A stretch of 64,000 nt of DNA from Populus alba (lineage: Eukaryota; Streptophyta; Magnoliopsida; Malpighiales; Salicaceae): the NCBI RefSeq assembly GCF_005239225.2, contig NC_133289.1:13810889-13874888 (forward strand), written 5' to 3'. The position numbers were made by a program, and so were the translations under genes. A model generated the notes under the pieces. That model was not told the DNA's origin. It was given only the letters and a program-made list of their open reading frames with translations, and did not search any database. Each line of letters opens with the position of its first letter. The first letter of the stretch is position 1. Below, piece by piece: positions 24,701 through 37,700 of the stretch.

Positions 24701-25169
24701 AAACTACTATGTCAATGCAAGAGATGTCAAGAATAGTGGTTTTGCATGAATATCAATTTATTTTTTTATAATAAGAAAAGAAACACTTATTTGATTAAAT
24801 TAACAGATTTAAACATTTATTTTGAACATATTTGAATATATTCATAACAAAACCGCTAAATTATCATAAACCTTAATTTTTTTAGTAACTAATTATAAAA
24901 GAATAAAACTAAAATTAAACAATGAAGCAAATAGAAAAGATGAAGAAAATTTACCTAAAGCATAAAGCAAAAGGCAAAAAAGATTAATTGATGAGAAATT
25001 TGCATATAGGAGACTAGGAGAGGCAGGAACGACGGCTGAAATTGTTAGACAGGGGAAGATAAAGAAACAAAAGGGAAAGGGGGAAAAATTAAGGAGATGT
25101 AATATATTAATATAAAAAACAATTAAGGGGGCAATTGCCCCCTTTTGATTCACTGTGGCTCCGCCACTG
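21769..25169 (-). mobile_element. hAT-superfamily DNA transposon (ZMYM1-like transposase), 3.4 kb, degenerate
   Basis: The element ends in imperfect inverted repeats: plus strand left end CAATGGTGGAG (21769) and, reading inward from the right end, CAGTGGCGGAG (25169), 9 of 11 bases equal. It is flanked by 8-bp direct repeats TATACAAT (21761-21768) and TATACAAC (25170-25177), 7 of 8 equal, the length expected for hAT. The transposase reads on the minus strand in several broken pieces (see separate entry). The host site is an intron of the RPT6 pseudogene. TIR and TSD decay together with the stops show an old insertion. Confidence 0.9.
21960..24338 (-). pseudogene. hAT transposase (zinc finger MYM-type protein 1-like) pseudogene
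   Basis: The pieces follow the usual order of plant ZMYM1-like hAT transposases. The N-terminus MSLNKYFKRKS with DPGLRRSIYEYH and DVIRRAYLQNDPCQP is at 24338-24066. A TTF-type zinc finger (AKDAAFCLYCYLF) is at about 24020-23950 in a damaged frame. Then come ASIECAHFLLHQGLSFHGHDE (23762-23550, two parts), the catalytic DUF4371-like region (LILIDESCDI, GYDGASNMRGEFNGLK) at 23510-23130, GLNQETSLKRYGDTRWGSHY at 23155-22706 and the C-terminal hAT dimerisation domain (LLIATATVERVFSTM, KSRLRDRMRNKWINDSLVVY) at 22499-21960, which is still open for 179 codons. Several stops and frameshifts separate the pieces, so no active enzyme is encoded. Confidence 0.9.
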
Positions 25170-25864
25170 TATACAACATTGCACTAGCTTTCATTCTCTA
25201 AAAAAAAAAAAAATACACTACCTTTGGTTGAGCGATTCCAAGACTCTCACACAATTCAGGGTGTTTAATTGGAAATTCAATAACCTAAAAGAGTTGGACA
25301 AAGAAATAAGAAACCATGTGAGCAATCAACAACCTATGATGAAATTGATAATCATGAATTAAGGAAATCAAAAAGAAAAAAAAAACAAATAAAAGAACAA
25401 ACAAATAAACCTCATTTATCTTTTCTATTTGTTGGAAGACCACCTATCTTGTCATAAGTTGGATCAAGAAAATTTTTTTTTTTAAAAAATAATAACTAGA
25501 TTTCTTAAAAAAAAAACCCAGAAGAATCGGTCAATTGGTTAAATTAAAGGAATTGGTGAACCAGTTGACCGGTTAAGTCAGTATAATTACTTTTCCTGTT
25601 TAGAATAGGTTTTCATTTGCTTAGTATAATCCCTTGATTGTCCAGGACTGTAAGCCTATAAATAAGCTTGTCACCAGAAGTATAAACATAAGTGTAGATC
25701 AAGAGAGAAAAAGTGAATAAGAGAGAAAAACACTTAATAAAACTTATTTATTCTGAAATTTCTTCTTGTTCTTTAGCTTTGCAATTTATCATTGCTATCC
25801 ATATTAAACTACTACACTAATTTTCTTCCGATAAGTGGTATTAGAGCTTGTTTTGATTATTTGA

Positions 25865-27092
25865 CATGGTTAATACAAACTTCCCACTCTAATGTCTTCG
25901 TTTGATAAAGGATAACTATGAAATTTGGTGTATTCATGTGAAAGCTTGGGTATGTTTCCAAGATATGTGAGAAATAGTTGGAAAGAGTTTTGAAGAGCCT
26001 ATAAATTGAGTAATGTTGACTTTATCCCAAAGAAAGGCCATGCAAAAGGCATGAAGGAAGGATCAACAAGCACTCAAAATCATCCACCAATGTTTAGATG
26101 ATGTCATTTTTGAGATAGTGGCTACCGTAACCACCACTAAGCAAGCATGAGAAGTTTTACAACAATAAAATCAAGGAGCTGGTTATGTAAGAAAGGTAAC
26201 GCCTATAAAAGTTATGAGGTGAATTTGAGAAATTACCTATGCTTAAATCAGAGAGTATTTCAAATTACTTTGCTAGAGTGTTAGCCATATACAATCAAAT
26301 GAACATATATGGGGAAAAGATGAAAGAAATGCGTGTGGTAGAAAAGATCCTATTCTCACTGCTAAAAAATTTCCACTATATGATGGTCACAATAGAGGAA
26401 TCACAAAATATGAATTTTTTTACAATTTAAAGTCTTATGGGAAAACTATAAACCCATAAAGAAAGAGTAACCAAAATTCAAGAAGACATAGGTGCACAAG
26501 CACTCTTTTAAAAATTCTTTACAAAAGAGAAACAAGATGTCTCTGGATATATCCAAGGAGGTAGAGGATGTGGATAGGGTAGAGAAAAATAAGGAAGAGG
26601 CAGATTTGGAAAAGAAGGCTTAGGCAGCTTCAACAGGTCAAATGGTTAATCGATTGAAACTAACCAGTCAATCGGTTCCACATAAAGTAGCAATCCAAGA
26701 CCTAGATTTTACAAACAAAAATCAAGTGTTATATTTGTTAAAGAATAGGTTATTATGATAGGGATTACTATAATCCAACCAAAATGGTTGAAGAGAATGC
26801 TTATCTAGTAGTAGAAGAAGAGAAAGAAGACACCACATTACTAGTCTATGATGAAACAATGAAAACCAAAGAAAACATGTGGTATTTAGATAATGGATAC
26901 AACAATCACATATATGGAGACAAAGACAAGTTTATAAAGCATGATGAATCAATTAGAGGTAATGTCTCCTTTACAGATCATTTAAAGGTTTCCATCAAGG
27001 GGAAATGTACAATTCTTATTCAAATGAAAGACGGTAGTCATCAATTTATTAGTGATTTTTATATTAAGTTTAGGATAATTGTTGAAGAATGA
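25865..27092 (+). pseudogene. copia gag-protease relic
   Basis: Starting at ATG 25865, fragments in different frames match the UBN2-type gag: DNYEIWCIHVKAWVCFQD, KALKII-like QALKIIHQCLDDVIFEIV, then the open piece 26239-26430 (LKSESISNYFARVLAIYNQM, VVEKILFSLLKNFHYMMV). The protease region is open at 26784-27092 (MWYLDNGYNNHIYGDKDKF). The catalytic Asp-Thr/Ser-Gly is replaced by Asp-Asn-Gly here. Several stops precede and follow. Not functional. Confidence 0.8.
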
Positions 27093-27399
27093 TTGTGAAA
27101 TTAAGATGAAAGATCATTCATTGACAATACTTAATACTTATGGGAATATAATTGAAAAGGTAACCATGATAAAGAACAAGATGTTTTTGCTAAACATAGA
27201 GACAATTGTGCCTAAATATCTAAAGACATGTGTGAAAGATGAGACTTGACTTTGACATGAGACTTGGGCATGTAAACTTTGACAACTTGAAGATGATGAT
27301 GAAAAAAAAAAGATGTTGAAGGGTCTACCATCTATTGAACATCCAAATCAGTTATCTAAATAATGTTTAGTGGGCAAATAATTTCTCAAGAGCTTTCAA

Positions 27400-29770
27400 A
27401 AGAAGTCTATATCTAGATCAAGCCAAGCCTTACAAGACATATATGCAGATGTATGTGGTTTTATTCAACCATGCTCATTTGGTAAAAAAATATATTTTTC
27501 TATTTTTTATTGATGATTATAGTAGAAAAACATAGATATACTTCTTAAAAGAAAAAAAAAATATAATGTATTTAATTGTTTTAAAAATTTTAAGGCATTA
27601 GTTGAAAAAGAAAGTGATTATTCTATCAAATCACTTAAGACAGATAAGCAATGAATTTTGTTCTAATGAGTTTTGTGAAGATCAAGGTATAAAAAAGACT
27701 CCTAATAGTGCCTAGTTCCCCATAACAAAATGACATGTTAGAGAGAAATACTAAAAACATCCTCAACATAGCGAGAAGTATGCTCAAAACTAAAAAGATG
27801 CCAAAGGAGTTTTGGGATGAAACTATATATTATATTGTCTACTTGTTAAATAAGTGTTCTACGAAAGGCTTGAATGACATGACTTCATAAGAGACAAAGA
27901 ATATAAGAAAGCCAAGTGCTACTCATTTGAAAGTGTTTAGGGGTATTGACTATGTGCATGTAGATGATTAAGCTAAATGATAAGAGAAAAAAAAATAATC
28001 TTTTTAGGTTACGATCAAAATTCCAAAGGATACAAGCTTTACAACCCCAATAAAAGAAAGATGATGGTTAGTAAGGATGCCAAATTTAATAAAAAAGGAG
28101 CATGAGATTGGAAGGTAGATGATGGTGAGAAGTATGATTTCTACTATTTCTTGATGAAAAGAAGGAGAGATATAAAGATCATCAAAAACTTGTTAGACCT
28201 CTACAATCATAAATAAACTCAACTTCACCTTTATCTTATTCTTTTAGTAGAAGTTCAAGTAATGGTAGCCCACCAAGAAATATAAGGAGCCTTGATAACT
28301 TGTATAAGGTAATGAATCCAATTGATAATGATCTAACACTATATTGTCATCTTGCCATAAATGAAGATATAATATTTGAAAAGGTAATAAAAGATGAAAA
28401 ATGAAGAATTGTTATAGATGAGAATATTGCATCAATTGAGAAGAATAACATATGGAAATTGGTTCTTAAACCAAAAAAGAAGAAGCCAATAGGTGTCAAG
28501 TAGATCTATAAAGAAAAGAAGAATTCTAAAGGAGAAATAGAGAGGTACAAGGTGAGATTGGTAGTAAAAGACTATAGTCAAAAGCAAGGTATTGGCTATG
28601 ATGAATTTTTTGCCTCAGTTGTTAGATTGAAGACCATTCAATTGATAATTGCCCCAACTGCCCAACATAAATGAAAGATATACCAAATGGATGTCAAGTT
28701 AACCTTTCTAAATAGCTTTTTTGAAGAAAAGGTATATTGAGAAACATACAGGTTATGATGTGAAGGGACATAAAGACAATGTATTAAAGTTGAACAAAGT
28801 CTTGTATGGATTGAAGCAAGCCCCAAGAGCTTGTTATAGTCATATTGATAGTTATTTCTTGAAGAATGGATTTGTAAAGTGCCCCCATAAATAAGCTATT
28901 TATTTGAATATTTAAAAAAAGTTGTGATACTCTTATTGTATGCTTATATATGGATGACTTGATCTTTACATGCAATAACCTAAAGATGTTTGGAGACTTC
29001 AAGCAAGCAATGATCAAGGAGTTTGAGATAATATAAAATGGTTTTATGACCTTCTACCTAAGGATTAAGATCAAACAATGAGAAACTATAATCTTTGTGA
29101 ATTAAGAGAAGTTTGCAAAAGAGATTCTTAAGAAATTAAAGATAAAAGATTATGAAAAAGTAAATAATCCAGTTGAGTGTAGAATGAAGTTTTCAAAGAA
29201 TGATGAATGAGAGAAGATAAACTCTATGGCGTAAAACTTATTAGTAGATATATGGAGACACTAGATCGGTCTCACTTGAATGTAGCCAAGAGAATTTTTC
29301 GTTACATTGAAAAAATAGGGAATTAATGAAGGTATGCTTTATACTTAAAGTAAGAACTTCAATCTTATTGGCTACTTATATAGTGATTGGGGTATAGATT
29401 TGGATGACATAAAAAGCACAATAAGATTTGTCTTTTTTATGGGAGATACATCTTTCATGGTCATCCAAGAAGCAATCGATAGCAATGTTATGTAGTTGTG
29501 AAGTTGAGTATGTTCTGTGCCATTTAATATGGTAAAGGAATATGTTGAAGCATTTAGGATTTTTTCAAGAAAGTCCAATACAAATTTATATTGATAATCG
29601 ATTGGTAATTGCATTGGCTAAAAACCTAGTGTATTATGAAATAAGTAAACACATCGATACACATTATCATTTTATCTGAGATCATATGAAGAACAAAGAA
29701 GTTGAATCGATATCTTGCAAAACAAATGATCAAGTTACAGATATCTTACAGAGCCATCGAAGGGTGAGAC
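27400..29770 (+). pseudogene. copia integrase-RT-RNase H relic
   Basis: Broken reading frames show integrase-like sequence from about 27.4 to 27.9 kb, then RT from about 28.4 kb (AQHK..KIYQMDVK at 28.66 kb, LYGLKQAPRACYS at 28.8 kb, and the catalytic YMDDLIFTCNN at about 28946-28980). An RNase H end (SCEVEYVLCH, QIYIDNRLVIALAKN, SKHIDTHYHFI) lies at about 29500-29680. Stops and frameshifts are frequent, so this is a dead copy. Confidence 0.8.
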
Positions 29771-29850
29771 ATTTACTAGATTGAAGTTTATACTTGGAAT
29801 GACATATTTCAATTGAGTTTAAGATAAGAATTTGTTATGGTAAACTCGTT

Positions 29851-32330
29851 ATAGAAGGTTAAGAATGGCAAGCGCCGACCTATAACCAGCAACCACTAGC
29901 CACCTCCATTTATCCACCTTCAAACTGTCACCAACCACCACCATTCACACTTGAAACTTTTATTTTTTTTTCATGCTATTATTTTGTGTATAAATAGACA
30001 GCTAGTTTATGGTTATTGTGTGTGGAAAATTAAGAGAAAAACACTAAAAAAAAGGGGTGAGAATTTGAGAGTTTTTTCAATACATGTAAAATTGTGTTTT
30101 TTGAAATAAAAAAAGTTGTTTTATCTCTCCTAGTATTTCTAAGCCACCATTTGTTATTTCTCACACAAACACAAACACCCGATCTTAGGCTTAAAACCAT
30201 CTTTAACAAGACATGATCGTAGTGCTTTCTAAAATCCTTAGTGGGTTTCCCACTCAATTTATTTACTACAACAATTCCCCCTTCCACCTTTCTTACATTA
30301 ATTGTCTCTTGACTGGGATTTGAAAAGCTGATCAAAAACAGAAAATGAGTGCTTAATCATTGATACTACAAGGTGAAAATGATCCTCAAATAGATTCCTT
30401 TCAATATGAAAACGTGTAATAAATCACTATTGATGCTTTCCAACAACTGAATCCATTCCTAGGAGTTTTAATTTTGGATTTTAGAGCTTGGAACTGATGA
30501 GCCTTACCTGCAGAAATGGAAGAACTATTTGGATGGATACTTTGAACAATCAAGCATCATTTGCTTGAGTGAACACGGGAGAAGTCATTGGTATTTTTCC
30601 ATCATGGAATTCTTTCCAAATATATACCTGCAACGATAAGCATCAAATATCCATATTGGAATAATTACTAAAAAAAGGTATTTTATAAAACACCCACCTA
30701 GTAACTTCATTAAACCTAGTTGACCTAGACTACTTATCTTCAATTATTTCTACCACTATGAATGGTCCATACTTTTATTGTACCTGTAAAATCATTTTAA
30801 TAATCTATGAACCCATGATTGTAGTAAGACATGCTCATGGAAGAACTTGTGTGTTGGTAATTACTAGAAACTTAACAGAGGTATAGGAATTACTGTAAAG
30901 CTAGAGAGTATAGCAGAATTCAGTGGCAGAATTCCAATTTAAGATTTTCCTGGTTAAATATTTTGGTTTTCATCCTCTATTACCACACCCATATATCATT
31001 TATTAATTCGATCCTTACTGGTCAATCAATCTTGTAGCACATCTTACTATGGTGAAACATAATTATCTTCAGACTTGCTGAGAATGTATCAGGCTATTCT
31101 CTTGAAATGATGCTGTAACTATATTTTTCAGAACTTGATAAGATCTCATGGAGAGTCGCATTGCATAATATTAAAAGCATAGTTCATAACCAAAGAAATA
31201 CTTTCTCCCCAAAAAGGCATGTCGAACTCATAGTTTGCAGTCCCTTTCAGTATCTGATAACTGGATGCTTCCAAGTCATGAGTCTTGCAAATCCTCAACT
31301 GTAAAAAGTAAGACCCTGATGAGAATTGGTATCGAAGTTTGACTTTAATAAAACTTCAAATAAGTAAAGAACTTGCACCTGCTTAACTACATCCCACAAA
31401 CCTTTATATGAAAAATAGTTATTATTCTTTATGGGAATCCCAGTAAAAAAATCATTGGTATATGTTTATGTGTGTTATATGGGACAAAGAAAGATTTGAG
31501 AGATGTAAGAGAAGAGAGAAAAAAGAAGAAGAAGAAGAAAGTGATTCTTAAAGTGTCTTTTAAATTACTGTTTTTTGATAGTTTTGATATGTATGATGCT
31601 AAAAATAAAATTAAAAGATATAGAAAAAATTATGATTTTAATATATTTTCAATTAAAAAGCATTTTTGAAAAGTATTTTGTGCCACATTATCAAACATAC
31701 ACATAGAAAAGAAGAGAAAAGCTTGGAAAAAGAGAGAAATATGTAACTTTTAATCAATTCATCAAAAGTTACTACAATGTTAAAAATTATGTATAAATAG
31801 TAAAATCTAAAATAACCAACAATTAAGATTTAAGCTTGTTAAACAAAATTATCCAACTAAATAACAAAAGTTAAGCTTAATTAATAAACTCAAATAAAAA
31901 TACAATAATATAGGACTGGACATACTTAGTCTTCCAACCAAAGAGTGATGGGTTGGGCTATTCTCCATCATCTCCATCCATATGCACACTTAACCTATAA
32001 TGTGGATTTGGTATCCCCACCAACTCTTCATGGGTTGGAAAAACTTGACTATGTCAAGTGTAGTTCAAGGCGACTTTGATAATGCTTTCAAAGATCAATA
32101 TCAAGCTGTTGCGATGTCTCTTTAGTAATTAATCTAAGTATAATATGATTATAGTCATTTTTTCCATGAACCATGATTCATTAAATGATTAATACTTAAA
32201 AGTGCATTTTTATCAAGGTTTTATATCATCATTTTGCACTTGAAGTATCAATAACTCCTTAAGCATGCTTTATAATAACATACCTAATAATTTAAGATAC
32301 CTTTAATTTATGGTAACTGTTCATCTTAAA
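29851..32330. other. Gene-free repeat-rich DNA
   Basis: No gene is seen. The stretch 30360-31320 has a less AT-biased composition and may be part of another old retroelement, but no domain could be read. The minus-strand open frame at 30030-30335 (101 codons) matches no known family. A MITE-like copy lies at 31540-31700. Confidence 0.35.
31540..31700. repeat. Dispersed AT-rich MITE-like repeat, copy 4
   Basis: It contains 'gttttgatatgtatgatgc', 'aattatgattttaatatatt' and 'aaaaagcatttttgaaaagt', the same arrangement as the other copies. It is the best-preserved end, running into 'tatcaaacatacaca'. Confidence 0.45.
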
Positions 32331-32339
32331 TGCAGGCCT

Positions 32340-33830
32340 ATCACATAAATGAAAGGATTGATTGATGAGTTTAAGTATTGAAATTGAAAGGACAAAGAGA
32401 GGGCCAAACTTAGAAAAGAGATGATGGTGCAGTCTAAATTGGAACACTGTTCGGTAATTGAGTCATATCTCGAGTTCTAGATGTCTAAATGACCTCAAGT
32501 TTTTGGATAGATTCGGTAAGACATAAGCCTACAACTTTCATGTGGAGTCCAAGATTTAAAAATGTCGTTTTCAAGTCCAAATTATAGCAACAACGGAGAA
32601 GTCCGAATCTGTCCTGCAGCTTAGACACTATTCAGCCTATATATCGAGTTCTAGAAGTCCAAATGACCTCAATTTTTTTTTTTCCTGGAAAGATAAGACA
32701 ATTTCCTAGAACTTTATGTGTACAGGTGGTTCCAGCTCTAATGTTAGCAATGATGTTTTATTCATACAAGAAGGTAAATATTTTCACCAAGTCAAGAGTT
32801 GGCCACTCACTCAACAATTAGTCATCAAATCAATAGTTTTAAATTTTGGCCTATAAAAGAAAGCATTTGCCATGCATTTAGGCATCTTGGTGTTCAGATC
32901 AAGATCATGCTCTTGCTCTCTTTCTTTGTATTTTGTAATGTTTAAGTTTTATTTGATGTTATATTAATCTCTTGTTTATGCTTTTCATTTCCTTTCCTTT
33001 ATTTATATAATTATGTTCTTATCTTGTTTTTTTCTTTCATTATGTTTAGCTAAATCTATTCTGTCAAGGTGAAAAGATTACACTAATGGTGTAAGAATAA
33101 GTATAGTATAAACTCAACATGGACTTTAATGCTTGATACTAACATGTTTTTATATTTATTATCCTGCTTACTCTTAATACCTTACTTGTTAAATGGTTAA
33201 TCTACATTTGTGTTGAACAACCATTGGTACAACAAATCCTTGGCATTTTCATAGCTCAACCGTATGGTATAACCTACACCTATGCTATGAAAGGAACTTG
33301 ATTTGTTGTTAACATAAGGTATCACCATAAATACCTGATAATATTTACAAGTATTGGCATTACTTGAATAAGATAATTAATGTAATCATGTTAACAATTA
33401 TAATCTGATTGGAAACTCCTTTATGTGTGGTTTCTAGTTGAGTAATAAGAGTTTATACTATACTTGTTTGAAGTACCATTAGTGGATCCTCTAACCTTGA
33501 CATTTGTTTTTATTATTGTTTAATCCTCACATTAATCTTACATCTCAAAGTCCTCTTTATTATTACTATTACTATTACTATTATTAATATCATTACTACT
33601 GCTACTGCTGCTGCTAATTATTATTAGTATTATTGTTGTTGTTGTTGTTATTGTTATTGTTATTATTGTTGTTGTGTTGTTGTTATTTATAATTTATATA
33701 GTTGACCTCCCTGTGGTTCGACACCGGTCTTGCTAGGTTATTTATTACTTTGACACTCCTGCACTTGGGAAAAGACAATAATCTTTTGATCGTGTCACTA
33801 AACTTCAAAATCCCTAGTAGAAATAACTTG
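32340..33830 (+). repeat. Ty3/gypsy-like LTR debris (Athila/Tat style), non-coding
   Basis: The 3' part (about 33690-33800, 'ccctgtggttcgacaccgg', 'cgacactcctgcacttggg' style, here 'ttgacactcctgcacttggg') looks like the LTR/leader boundary of plant gypsy elements of the Athila/Tat group, as I recall them. Upstream, the phrase 'cgagttctagaNgtcNaaatgacctcaa' is duplicated at about 32469 and 32642 (spacing 173). No coding domain accompanies it, so it may be a solo LTR or a fragment. Confidence 0.45.
33560..33675 (+). repeat. Imperfect trinucleotide repeat (TTA/CTA/CTG/TTG)n
   Basis: About 115 bases of interrupted trinucleotide units (attattactattacta, ctactgctactgctgctgct, attgttgttgttgtt in succession). 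It lies inside the LTR-like debris. Confidence 0.9.
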
Positions 33831-35029
33831 TACATCCAAAGTAGCATCAATATATTTTTTCTATACAAATAATAAACATAATAGGGTATGAGTTTTAAAA
33901 GGATCATCAGGGATATATTGTTATCTTTTATATAGAGTAAGGTCCTTCATGTTAAAAGTAGAGTTAATATCAAAGTTTGATGGTAGTTTAATGATATAAC
34001 TATCTGATTCAATCATTTATAGTACTTTGAATGGTCTAACACTACTAGTAATTTTTTATTGGTTTTTGAAGGACACTATTTAGGTCTAATCAATATCATA
34101 AAATAATCTCTAAAATTAACTTTATGGTGTTACTTGTGTGAATCAACTTGAAGTTTGTATTTTTCATTACTTGCTTGCATTGGTTTTATGATCTCAATAT
34201 GCAAGTTATAAATTCTACATGTACCAGGTCGAGTTGACTTAAACATCCAAGCATGAGAAGACATGAGAATAAGATTTATAGGCCTCTTAAGTTTTATAAA
34301 TATGATCATTATACTACTAAGAGTGTGGAATGGAACAAATAATATTTGAAACTTAAGTGCATATAGATTGGATACAGCCTCCTACATTTTGAAAAAGAGA
34401 GAAAAAAATGATTTTGAGCTAAGAGAAGTGTGAGTTTGAGATAGGAAGTAATAAAAGAGAGAGAAGAAGAAAAAAATGATAAAAAAAAAAAGAATGAAAA
34501 AAGAGAAAGAAAAGTGAACTTGAATGCAAAGAAAAACTGAAAAAGAGAATATGAGTTATTTTTATCTAGAAATGGGTGTGTTTTAAGCCATCCAATAGTA
34601 TATGGGTAAAGAAGAATAGCAGGGAAAGAAATATAAATAAAAAATATAAGAAAATAAAATGAACCGAATAAAAAATAAAACGCTATGCTAAAAAGAGAAA
34701 ACCACCCAAAAAACCCTAGCAACGTTGCCTAACCATTGTCTTTGGAACTAGTCCCAAGGTAAGTCGCCCCTTTCCTTACATTTTTCTTCTTCCCATGAGT
34801 TTGCATGAGAGTTATTATTCACTTTATTGAACATGTTACTATTCGTGTATTGATACTATTTACTCACATATTTTTATTTTATTTTATTTACTTCATGTTA
34901 ACTTTATATTCATTTCATGAAACTGCATTTTCATCTTTTTATGTTTGTATGTGTCTGTAAATATTTATTTTCATAGAAAAAAAATGTCGACGGGTTTTTG
35001 TCAAGTTTGAGTCATGCTTTTGATAAAGT
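33831..35029. other. Gene-free AT-rich DNA
   Basis: No gene is seen. A 137-codon open frame on the minus strand (34309-34722) is almost all Phe, Leu and Ser, caused by an A/G-rich plus strand, and is not taken as coding. Confidence 0.4.
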
Positions 35030-35350
35030 CTAATTTTTAACAGCTAAATCAATGTGTCTCCTAATTTGTATGGACCAATGTAAGCCTAGCATGAATTTTT
35101 TAACCCTAAAATGAGTTCAAAAATGCATCGATAAATTTTCATCAAGTTGGTGATGTTATGATTAAACTTGGTTTTAATTGCTAGGTCGATGAGTCTTCTA
35201 GCTTTAGGGATTGATGCACGTACTTTTTAACCCTAAAATGAGTTAAAAAATTCATAAAAGTTTTTCATATCAAGATGTTCATGTTTGGTTAAACTTGGTT
35301 TAATGGTTAGGTCAATAAGTCTTCTAGTTCTATGGACCGACATATGTTTA
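35030..35350 (+). repeat. Diverged tandem repeat, about 3 units of ~130 bp
   Basis: The phrase 'tcaatgtgtctcctaattt' at about 35050, 'tcgatgagtcttctagcttt' at about 35186 and 'tcaataagtcttctagttct' at about 35313 head related units. 'taaccctaaaatgagtt' recurs at about 35100 and 35229. Spacing is about 136 and 128 bases. Function unknown. Confidence 0.65.
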
Positions 35351-37554
35351 GCATGATGACTTTTACTGGAAAAAAAATAAAAGAAAAGAAAGAAAGAAAT
35401 TATTGAGTTACGAGATTCTTGATTCAGGATCCGATGCTGACTCGATAAACATTAGTCGATAATAAATAACTCATAAATAAGCTTTGAGATAGTTTGGATG
35501 GTAAATGACATGCATAAAATAAATTTAGAAGAAAACACATAGTTAAAATAACCTCCTTTTGTTTTTGGAAAGGATGCTATAAAGGTACCGTCTATCTTCC
35601 CTTTATGTATAACCAACCTCTTACATAGATCTCTAGAACTAGTACATGTTTTAAAATTCTTAGTCTCAATGTTCTTCTGTAACTAAGTGTTTCTATCAAG
35701 GCTGACTGGGTCGGCCACTTTCAAAACCTCATCGAAGCATATGCGATGTTAACATCGTTTGAGACCACCTAGACTTGGTAGAGGGGGTGATTATCTTTCA
35801 ATCGAACCCGACCTTGCTTGATTTGAAGATTAGTAGCTTTACATTCAAACGTTTGAAAGTGTCCCTACCCAAATAACATAATTTCTGAAATTGTGGTCTT
35901 AGTTGACTAAGGACAAGATGTCATGAAGATCCATGAAGAAAATAGGATGTAAACATTTTATTTAAAAGATATCGGATTATAAAAGGGAATGTTTCTTGGT
36001 TGAATGGTGGTTGTTTCAACCTTTAGGGTGTTAAAAAACATCTCTTTCAGTCATATGAAAGTACCCCCTCAATCAATCAAAAATTGAAGAAAACAAAGCA
36101 TAGTACCTTGAACGACGTTGTTTTGACTAATTCTTATATATTAGGGTTTTCTTTTGATTTGGGATCTGCCAAAGTTCAATTCGACCGCTTATCTTCTGAT
36201 TTCGTTCTATTTTATCCTTAATTTCCTTCTTTCTTTCTAATTTTATGCAATTACATCCCTATCAACTTTACCTATCACCCCTAATTTTGAGTGCCTTTTA
36301 CAAGTTGGTTCTTGGTTTCAGATTTGTTCAATTACATCCCTAAATGACCACTAAACTTTTAATTTTTTTTTATTTGACCCATGATTTCAATCCTTGAAGT
36401 CGTATGCATTTTGCAAATTGATTCTTGGTCCAATAAAGGCAATTAAGCCCCTATTTGCTCACCAGACTTTTATTTTTATGCAATTAAGCCATTGATTTGG
36501 CTAAATCAAACTTTCCAAGCTTCCAATTAAGTTCTTAAATATCAATTGTTTTAATTTACCTTAAAAAGTTGATCTTCCTTGCGATTAAACCCTTGATTAA
36601 ATAATTAAACTCTTAAAAATTTCAATTGTGTCTTTGAACATCAAAAACAAATATTTTTACTAATGGGTTTGGTCCATTAAAACTTTGGATTTCTATTTTG
36701 GCCCATCAACCTCACTTGACATTCTAGTCTTCCATCATTGGGCTAGAGTATTTCTTTTTAGGCTTGCCCAAGGTGTATTTTCTTGCATTTATCTTATTAT
36801 ATACATATATATTTGTTATATGACTCTTTTTTTCTTTGCGGAAACCTTGAGAATATATTTTTTTTATAACATAAATTTCTTTTTTGAATACTATCATAGA
36901 AGGATTAACCTTTGATTTTAAGTGTGCAGCACCTATAGAACTTTTTTTTCTCAATCCATCGTAGAATAACATTTTTTTTTCTTTACTCACTAAATTTATA
37001 GATGATGGCTTCTAATTTTTATGTTCAATTCAATAATAAAAAAATAGAACAAATTTTATAATGTTTAGAATATAATGATGTGAAAAATATAATTGCAGAG
37101 AATAATAATATTGTGTTATGGTGATGAGATGGTGGTGAGGGTGGTAAAGAGGGTAAAAATAATAGGGAGAGCAATGATTAAAAAATGATATAATAATGGT
37201 GGTCCAATGATTTTAGTGTTAAAATTGATGGTGGAGTTGTGGGAGAAATAATTATGGTAGGATAATAATGATAAAATTGATTGTGATTGAAATAAATGGA
37301 TATTTTTTTTAATTAATTAATAAATTTAAATAATAAAAAATAATTTATTTTAGAAAATATATTTTATAGGAAAATCATTGTTAATTGTAATGATATCTAA
37401 TTTGAATTTATCAAATTGTAATGATATTTAAACTTGATTTGTTGGAACTTGCTTATCCACCGAATATGTTGGCTTGTTGTTTATTTATGTGGCAAATATT
37501 TGATATGTTAATTTTTATATGTTTTGATAATGTTGTTTTTTACAACGTAATTAT
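35351..37554. other. Gene-free DNA, probably old LTR-retroelement flank
   Basis: No coding domain is visible. The part 36180-36640 has repeated 'caattaagccc' / 'caattacatccct' phrases typical of repetitive non-coding DNA. An open frame at 36685-36915 has no family resemblance. Confidence 0.35.
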
Positions 37555-37700
37555 ATTTTATAAAATATTTTATTTTTTTATTTTAAATTAATTTTTTTCA
37601 TTTCTTAAATTGTTTTGATAACCTGGTATTAAAAATAAAATTTAAAAAATAAAAAAAATATTTTTACAATAAATTTTTAAATAAAAAACATTTTTTTAAA
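37555..37700. repeat. Dispersed AT-rich MITE-like repeat, copy 5
   Basis: Phrases 'ttgataacctggtattaaaa' and 'aaataaaaaacattttttt' match the other copies. Confidence 0.4.

Larger units (their letters stand above)
25480..29850 (+). mobile_element. Ty1/copia LTR retrotransposon, heavily degenerate
   Basis: The order is a possible LTR (about 25480-25832), a primer-binding site TGGTATTAGAGC (25836-25847, one mismatch to the usual copia tRNA-iMet site), gag, protease, integrase, reverse transcriptase and RNase H, the Ty1/copia gene order (integrase before RT). Stops occur throughout. No matching 3' LTR was found in 29.85-30.35 kb, so it is 3'-truncated or the LTR has diverged. Its left edge abuts the broken 5' end of the RPT6 pseudogene, and it may have caused that truncation. 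Confidence 0.8.

Noticed and set aside
25836..25847. tRNA-like sequence TGGTATTAGAGC
   Set aside because: It is a copia primer-binding site after an LTR-like stretch. No tRNA fold surrounds it.
30030..30335. 101-codon minus-strand open frame after the copia element
   Set aside because: No family resemblance; the sequence lies in repeat-derived DNA.
34309..34722. 137-codon minus-strand open frame
   Set aside because: It is a Phe/Leu/Ser-rich translation of an A/G-rich tract, with no domain, no splice context and no family match.
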